A stretch of 64,000 bases of DNA from Rhodopseudomonas palustris (GTDB lineage Bacteria; Pseudomonadota; Alphaproteobacteria; Rhizobiales; Xanthobacteraceae): the NCBI RefSeq assembly GCF_003591005.1, contig NZ_QYYD01000010.1, positions 1 to 64,000 of the forward strand, written 5' to 3'. The translations under genes and the position numbers were made by a program. Shown here piece after piece: positions 61,860-64,000 of this stretch. How positions within the stretch are numbered: the first letter of the stretch is position 1; each line of letters opens with the position of its first letter. Below the pieces are notes generated by a model, which worked only from the letters and a program-made list of their open reading frames with translations, was not told the DNA's origin and searched no databases.

Positions 61860-63221
61860 CTACGCCGCCGACCCCGTGCAGCAGCTCGCCTTGAGCCCGC
61901 CCAGCTCGGACCGGGACAGCTGCAAGGTCCAGCCATAGGCGCCCAGCACGTCCTGGACGATGGCGAGGCCGAGGCCGGCGCCTTCGCCGCGCTGGTCGAG
62001 GCGGATGCCGCGGCCGAGGACTGCGGCGCTGGCGTCGGCATCCAGACCGTCGCCGTCGTCCTCGATGACAATGCAGAAGCCGCTCGCGTCACAGCTGCTG
62101 CTGATCCGGACCCGGCTGCGGGCATGGCGGGTGGCGTTGTCGAGCAGATTACCCAGCACTTCGGCGAGATCGGTGCGCTCCAGCCGTACCGCCGTGTAGT
62201 CGGGGACCTCCAGCTGGTAATCGATTTGCCCGCCCGCCGGCGTGCGCGACTGGATCGTCACCAGCGACCGCAGCAAGGGCGCCAGCTCGACCGGGGCGAC
62301 GGCACCGCGGCGGATGTCGCCGCGCAGCCGGGCGCGCGCCAGTTCGCGGTCGACATGGCGGCTCATCGCGGTGCCGACCGCCTCGATGTCGCGCGCCAGC
62401 CCCTCTTCACCCCGTTCACGCAGCCGGGCCGCATCGGCCGCCAGCGCTGCGAGCGGCGTTTTCAGGCCGTGGGCCAGATCGGCGGCGCGGTCGCGCGAGC
62501 GATCGATTTCGCGCGCCTGCGCCTCCAGCAGCGCGTTGACCTCCTCGACCAGCGGCCGGACCTCGTCCGGCACCGCCTGCGGCAGCCGATCGCTGCGCCC
62601 GGCGCGGATGTCGGCGATGCCCTGGCGCAGCGCCCGCAGCGGCCGCAACCCGAGCATCACCTGCACCGAGGTGGCGAGCGCCAGCACCACGCCGAGAATA
62701 CCGAGCGCGACCACCAGGTCACGCGCGAAGGCGCGGCCGGCGGCGCTGACGCGTTCGAGATCGACCGCCACCATGGCGCGGATCGGCACCGGCTGACCGC
62801 CGATGGTCACCACCACGCGGCGCTCGACGATCGACAACCTCCCGCCGGCGGGCCCGACAATGTCGTGGTGATGCACCTCGCCCGGTCCTGGCTGATCGAT
62901 CGGCACCGTGAGCCGGTCGTCCCACAATGAGCGCGAGCGCAGCAGCCGTTCGCTGTCGTCGCCGACCTGCCAGTACAGCCCCGACAGCGGCTCGGAGAAC
63001 CGCGGATCCGTGGGCGGGCGCGCCAGCACCAGCCTGCCGTCGGGCTCGACTTCAAGGCCGGCGAGGATCTGCTTCAGCGAGACCTCGAGATCGTCGGCGA
63101 TCGTTCGGGTGACGTGGCGCTCGAACAGAATCGTCAGCGCGAGACCAGCGACGCTGAGCGCGATCAGGATGGCCGCGGCGCCGCCGGCGATCAGCCGCAG
63201 CCGCAGCGAGTGCCGCGTCAC
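61860..63221 (-). CDS. Sensor histidine kinase (PhoQ/EnvZ-type)
   Basis: 453 residues. Two membrane segments (about 10-32 and 168-190) bound a periplasmic domain, followed by HAMP, HisKA with the phospho-acceptor in RAADLAHGLKTPLAAL and an ATPase domain (NLLDNATRHARSRV, EDDGDGLDADAS, GEGAGLGLAIVQDVL). It overlaps the response regulator by 4 bp. The PepSY gene upstream suggests a metal- or envelope-stress signal, but the ligand is unknown. Confidence 0.9.
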   Translation of the reverse strand: MTRHSLRLRLIAGGAAAILIALSVAGLALTILFERHVTRTIADDLEVSLKQILAGLEVEPDGRLVLARPPTDPRFSEPLSGLYWQVGDDSERLLRSRSLWDDRLTVPIDQPGPGEVHHHDIVGPAGGRLSIVERRVVVTIGGQPVPIRAMVAVDLERVSAAGRAFARDLVVALGILGVVLALATSVQVMLGLRPLRALRQGIADIRAGRSDRLPQAVPDEVRPLVEEVNALLEAQAREIDRSRDRAADLAHGLKTPLAALAADAARLRERGEEGLARDIEAVGTAMSRHVDRELARARLRGDIRRGAVAPVELAPLLRSLVTIQSRTPAGGQIDYQLEVPDYTAVRLERTDLAEVLGNLLDNATRHARSRVRISSSCDASGFCIVIEDDGDGLDADASAAVLGRGIRLDQRGEGAGLGLAIVQDVLGAYGWTLQLSRSELGGLKASCCTGSAA

Positions 63222-63883
63222 GCGCCGTCTCCCGGGACGATGTAGCCGAAGCCGCGCCGCGTCTCGATCAATTCGGCGCCGAGCTTCTTGCGGACGCGGC
63301 CGACCAGAACCTCGATGGCGTTGGAATCGTGAGCATCGTCCTGGCCGTAGATGTTTTCGCTAAGCTCGAACTGCGACACCACGCGGCCGCGATGCAGGAT
63401 CAGATAGGAGGCGAGCCGATATTCCAGCGGCGACAGCGCCGCCGGGACGCCGCGCACGCTGACCTGCATCTGACGCTCGTCGAGCGAGACGTCGCCGACG
63501 CTGATCACCGAGGAGGCATGGCCGGCGGAGCGGCGCACGATCGAACGCAGCCGTGCCAGCAGTTCCTCCATCTGAAACGGTTTCGGCAGATAATCATCGG
63601 CGCCGGCGTCGATACCGTCGACCCGTTCCGCCCAGCTGCCGCGCGCCGTCAAAATCAGCACCGGGGTGCGCCGGCCGCCTTCGCGCCAGCGCTTCAGGAT
63701 CGTCAGGCCGTCCATCCGCGGCAGGCCGAGGTCGAGCACGATCGCCGCGTAGTCTTCGGTATCGCCGCGAAACCAGGCATCCTCGCCGTCGGCGACGCAT
63801 TCGACCACATAGCCGGCGGCACCGAGCCCGCGCGCGAGATCCGCGGCGATCCGGCGATCATCCTCGGCCACCAGCACCCGCAT
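63218..63883 (-). CDS. OmpR-family response regulator (PhoP-type)
   Basis: 221 residues: receiver with phospho-acceptor D51 (AIVLDLGLPRMDG), lysine in YLPKPFQMEELL, and a winged helix (LSPLEYRLASYLILHRGRVVSQFELSENIYGQ, then NAIEVLVGRVRKKLG). The YGQDDAHDSNAIEV segment is typical of the PhoP/QseB group. ATG 63883 shares its first base with the stop of the PepSY gene (TGATG), so the three genes form one operon. Confidence 0.92.
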   Translation of the reverse strand: MRVLVAEDDRRIAADLARGLGAAGYVVECVADGEDAWFRGDTEDYAAIVLDLGLPRMDGLTILKRWREGGRRTPVLILTARGSWAERVDGIDAGADDYLPKPFQMEELLARLRSIVRRSAGHASSVISVGDVSLDERQMQVSVRGVPAALSPLEYRLASYLILHRGRVVSQFELSENIYGQDDAHDSNAIEVLVGRVRKKLGAELIETRRGFGYIVPGDGA

Positions 63884-64000
63884 CACTTTTCCCTGGTCTT
63901 GCGGATCTCGCCGCTCTGCGGATCGACATAGACCTCGAACAGCCGGCCGGCCTTGTCGATCACGATAAATTCGTACAGCCACTCGCCGTGGTGGCGCTCG
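63883..64000 (-). CDS. PepSY-domain protein (C-terminal 38 codons, cut by window edge)
   Basis: Only the end is visible: ...GEWLYEFIVIDKAGRLFEVY then VDPQSGEIRKTREK and stop at 63883-63885. This is the beta-hairpin of a PepSY domain (VDP-x-TGEI-like). PepSY genes are often first in an operon with a PhoP/PhoQ-type pair, as here. Size and N-terminus unknown. Confidence 0.8.
   Translation of the reverse strand, partial: ERHHGEWLYEFIVIDKAGRLFEVYVDPQSGEIRKTREK

Noticed and set aside
1-64000. CRISPR arrays, tRNA or rRNA genes, insertion sequences, phage genes
   Set aside because: Looked for and not seen. The repeats present are dispersed palindromes without regular spacers or transposase genes.

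Overview
The window is GC-rich (many genes carry G or C at almost every third position) and reads as chromosomal DNA of an alphaproteobacterium of the Bradyrhizobium/Rhodopseudomonas group (Nitrobacteraceae). The evidence is the protein families, the many lone periplasmic solute-binding proteins, the small bradyrhizobial-type hypothetical proteins and several families of dispersed palindromic repeats between genes. The genus is an inference; no rRNA, tRNA, phage, transposase or CRISPR array was seen.

Left part (1-11400): a complete phosphate regulon on the minus strand, in transcription order a YbhN-like membrane protein, phoR, pstS, pstC, pstA, pstB, phoU, phoB. A good Pho box lies before pstS, and a hairpin that could act as an attenuator lies between pstS and pstCAB. 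Next come a small membrane protein with an OmpA/BON-type envelope protein, and a divergent polysaccharide deacetylase.

Centre-left (11500-24900): an aerobic benzoate (box) locus. It holds an SDR dehydrogenase, boxB, boxC, an alpha/beta hydrolase, benzoate-CoA ligase, the XRE/shikimate-kinase-like regulator boxR, and a five-gene Liv-type ABC importer (livK-H-M-G-F). A recurring TGCA/TATAAT-type motif stands before boxC, between the ligase and boxR, and before livK, which suggests one BoxR regulon covering uptake, activation and ring epoxidation/cleavage. The reductase boxA and the aldehyde dehydrogenase boxD are absent from the window.

Centre (25000-45200): a PilZ protein; an UgpB-like binding protein divergent from a three-gene phosphorelay (histidine kinase, REC-DUF3369-kinase hybrid, OmpR-type regulator); an ECF sigma factor; a 53-codon gene candidate beside a strong hairpin; a cyanide-insensitive-type bd oxidase with a small third subunit; an L,D-transpeptidase; an orphan amino-acid binding protein; two acyl-CoA dehydrogenases with divergent CMD-family and VOC-family genes; two MFS transporters; and a DUF938 methyltransferase.

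Right part (45300-64000): a cobalamin riboswitch and btuB-like TonB receptor closed by a terminator; two small hypothetical proteins; a Liv-type binding protein; an MFS transporter; an ABC ATPase/FtsX permease/AttH-CrtC lipocalin operon; a MAPEG protein; another lone Liv-type binding protein; an outer-membrane protein whose C-terminal half looks like an omptin protease barrel fused to an Omp31-type barrel; htpG; and a PepSY/response regulator/sensor kinase operon cut by the window edge. The most unusual items are the omptin-like fusion, the predicted BoxR operator set, the solute-binding-protein-linked phosphorelay, and the small ORF/hairpin at 32.8-33.0 kb.
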